Of a stretch of 14,979 bases of DNA, positions 14,369-14,979 are shown piece after piece; the first letter of the stretch is position 1, and each line of letters begins with the position of its first letter. The stretch comes from CAWEQO01 sp963811225 (lineage in GTDB: Bacteria; Chloroflexota; Anaerolineae; Anaerolineales; Anaerolineaceae). A program made the position numbers and the translations under genes. The DNA is taken from positions 1 to 14,979 of the forward strand of contig CAWEQO010000006.1 in NCBI GenBank assembly GCA_963811225.1, given 5' to 3'. The notes below the pieces were generated by a model. The model ran no database searches. It saw only the letters and a program-made list of their open reading frames with translations, and was not told the origin of the DNA.

Positions 14369-14979
14369 CTAATGCAGCTCGGGATGCGCAGCCCACAGTC
14401 GTTCCAGCTTGACCTGGTCACCGACCTCCCCAACATCCGGCGTCGGAACCTCCTCCAGCTGCACGTACACCTGCCCGTTCATCCGAAAGCACACCCACCT
14501 CTCCCCCGCCTCGAACAGCCTGCCCCAATCCCCCTGGACAACCGTCAGATCCACCTCGGTCCCAGCCGCCAGGTACCCCTTCACCTCGCCGCTCACCGGA
14601 GCAGTGCGGATCCGCAGCCCATTCCCCGCTTCCGTCACCACACCCCGGATTAGGTCCGCCTGCGACTGCTGCAGGTAGTACAGCGGGTCCACCGTGCTCT
14701 TGCAGTTGTCCGCCACCTTGCGGATCTCGAAGTGCAGGTGCGGCCCCGTGCTGTTGCCCGTGTTTCCGCTCTCCCCGATCGCCTGCCCGGCCTTGACCGT
14801 TTGATTGGTCTTGACCGCCAGTGAGCGCAGGTGGCCATAGATGCTGGTGAAGCCCGCGTGCTCGATCCGCACATGGATCCCGTAGCCGCTGCCGTCCATC
14901 CCCGCTCGAGTGACAACGCCATCGGCCGTGGCATACACCGGTGTGCCCTCCGGGATCCCGAAATCAAGCCCATTATGAC
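14369..14979 (-). CDS. M23-family peptidase with SH3-like tail (5' end beyond window)
   Basis: M23 peptidases are zinc endopeptidases that cut peptidoglycan cross-bridges. They act outside the cytoplasm or as phage lysins. The frame is open from the stop at 14369-14371 to the window edge. Seen from the N-terminal side: HNGLDFGIPEGTPVYATADG with the first metal histidine and aspartate right at the edge, YGHL, GESGNTGNSTG, and GPHLHFEI with the catalytic/metal HxH. A linker and an SH3-like domain follow (VVTEAGNGLRIRTAP to NGQVYVQLEEV), which may bind cell wall. The C-terminal piece KLERLWAAHPELH is not recognised. All catalytic residues are present, so this copy looks functional. By comparison with the fragment at 12735-12944, about 34 more residues should lie upstream, with no clear signal peptide; this fits a lysin or cytoplasmic form. 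Confidence 0.88.
   Translation of the reverse strand, partial: HNGLDFGIPEGTPVYATADGVVTRAGMDGSGYGIHVRIEHAGFTSIYGHLRSLAVKTNQTVKAGQAIGESGNTGNSTGPHLHFEIRKVADNCKSTVDPLYYLQQSQADLIRGVVTEAGNGLRIRTAPVSGEVKGYLAAGTEVDLTVVQGDWGRLFEAGERWVCFRMNGQVYVQLEEVPTPDVGEVGDQVKLERLWAAHPELH

Noticed and set aside
1..14979. CRISPR array, tRNA or rRNA
   Set aside because: No regularly spaced repeats, no tRNA-like cloverleaf and no rRNA sequence were recognised by eye on either strand.

Overview
The window is GC-rich bacterial chromosome for most of its length. Its gene content suggests a deep-branching environmental bacterium, most likely Chloroflexota (Anaerolineae-like): tandem thymidylate-kinase-like genes next to CHAD and HD genes, a MoxR/DUF58 cluster, GTG and TTG starts, and short GT87-like membrane proteins. 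This placement rests on gene content and style, not on a marker gene. No rRNA, tRNA or CRISPR array is visible.

Left part (1-4981), plus strand. pstB and phoU are the end of a phosphate-uptake operon and are closed by a clear rho-independent terminator at 1611-1642. A new TATAAT promoter then opens a tight four-gene run: two thymidylate-kinase-like P-loop kinases with a 4-bp stop/start overlap (the second has lost the Walker A lysine), a CHAD-domain protein, and an HD protein resembling the C-terminal HD part of exopolyphosphatases. With Pst/PhoU next door, the run looks like a phosphate/polyphosphate module. It ends at a second strong terminator (5009-5073). The CHAD gene carries one apparent frameshift near its 3' end.

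Middle part. 5205-8797, plus strand, is a MoxR AAA+ ATPase / DUF58 / membrane-DUF4129 cluster. The MoxR gene has a single-base frameshift exactly at its sensor-2 motif. A perfect 18-bp hairpin (8817-8876) separates it from a convergent minus-strand operon: uridine kinase, then a VTT/DedA-type membrane protein, then an M20 dipeptidase. The uridine kinase has a TATAAT six bases from its ATG, which predicts a leaderless mRNA.

Right part (about 11500-14979) is visibly different: more AT-rich, with long non-coding stretches and gene debris. It holds two homologous short multi-membrane proteins (GT87/GT-C-like) on the plus strand, an M23 peptidase with an SH3-like tail on the minus strand that runs off the right edge, two decayed fragments of a second M23 gene flanking the first membrane protein, a 15-bp repeat lying 3' of both M23 copies, and a decayed serine-recombinase N-terminus. 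The best reading is a region where an M23 + membrane-protein pair was duplicated or invaded and one M23 copy was split and is decaying. The two most interesting items are the paired-kinase/CHAD/HD operon and the split M23 / GT87-like arrangement.
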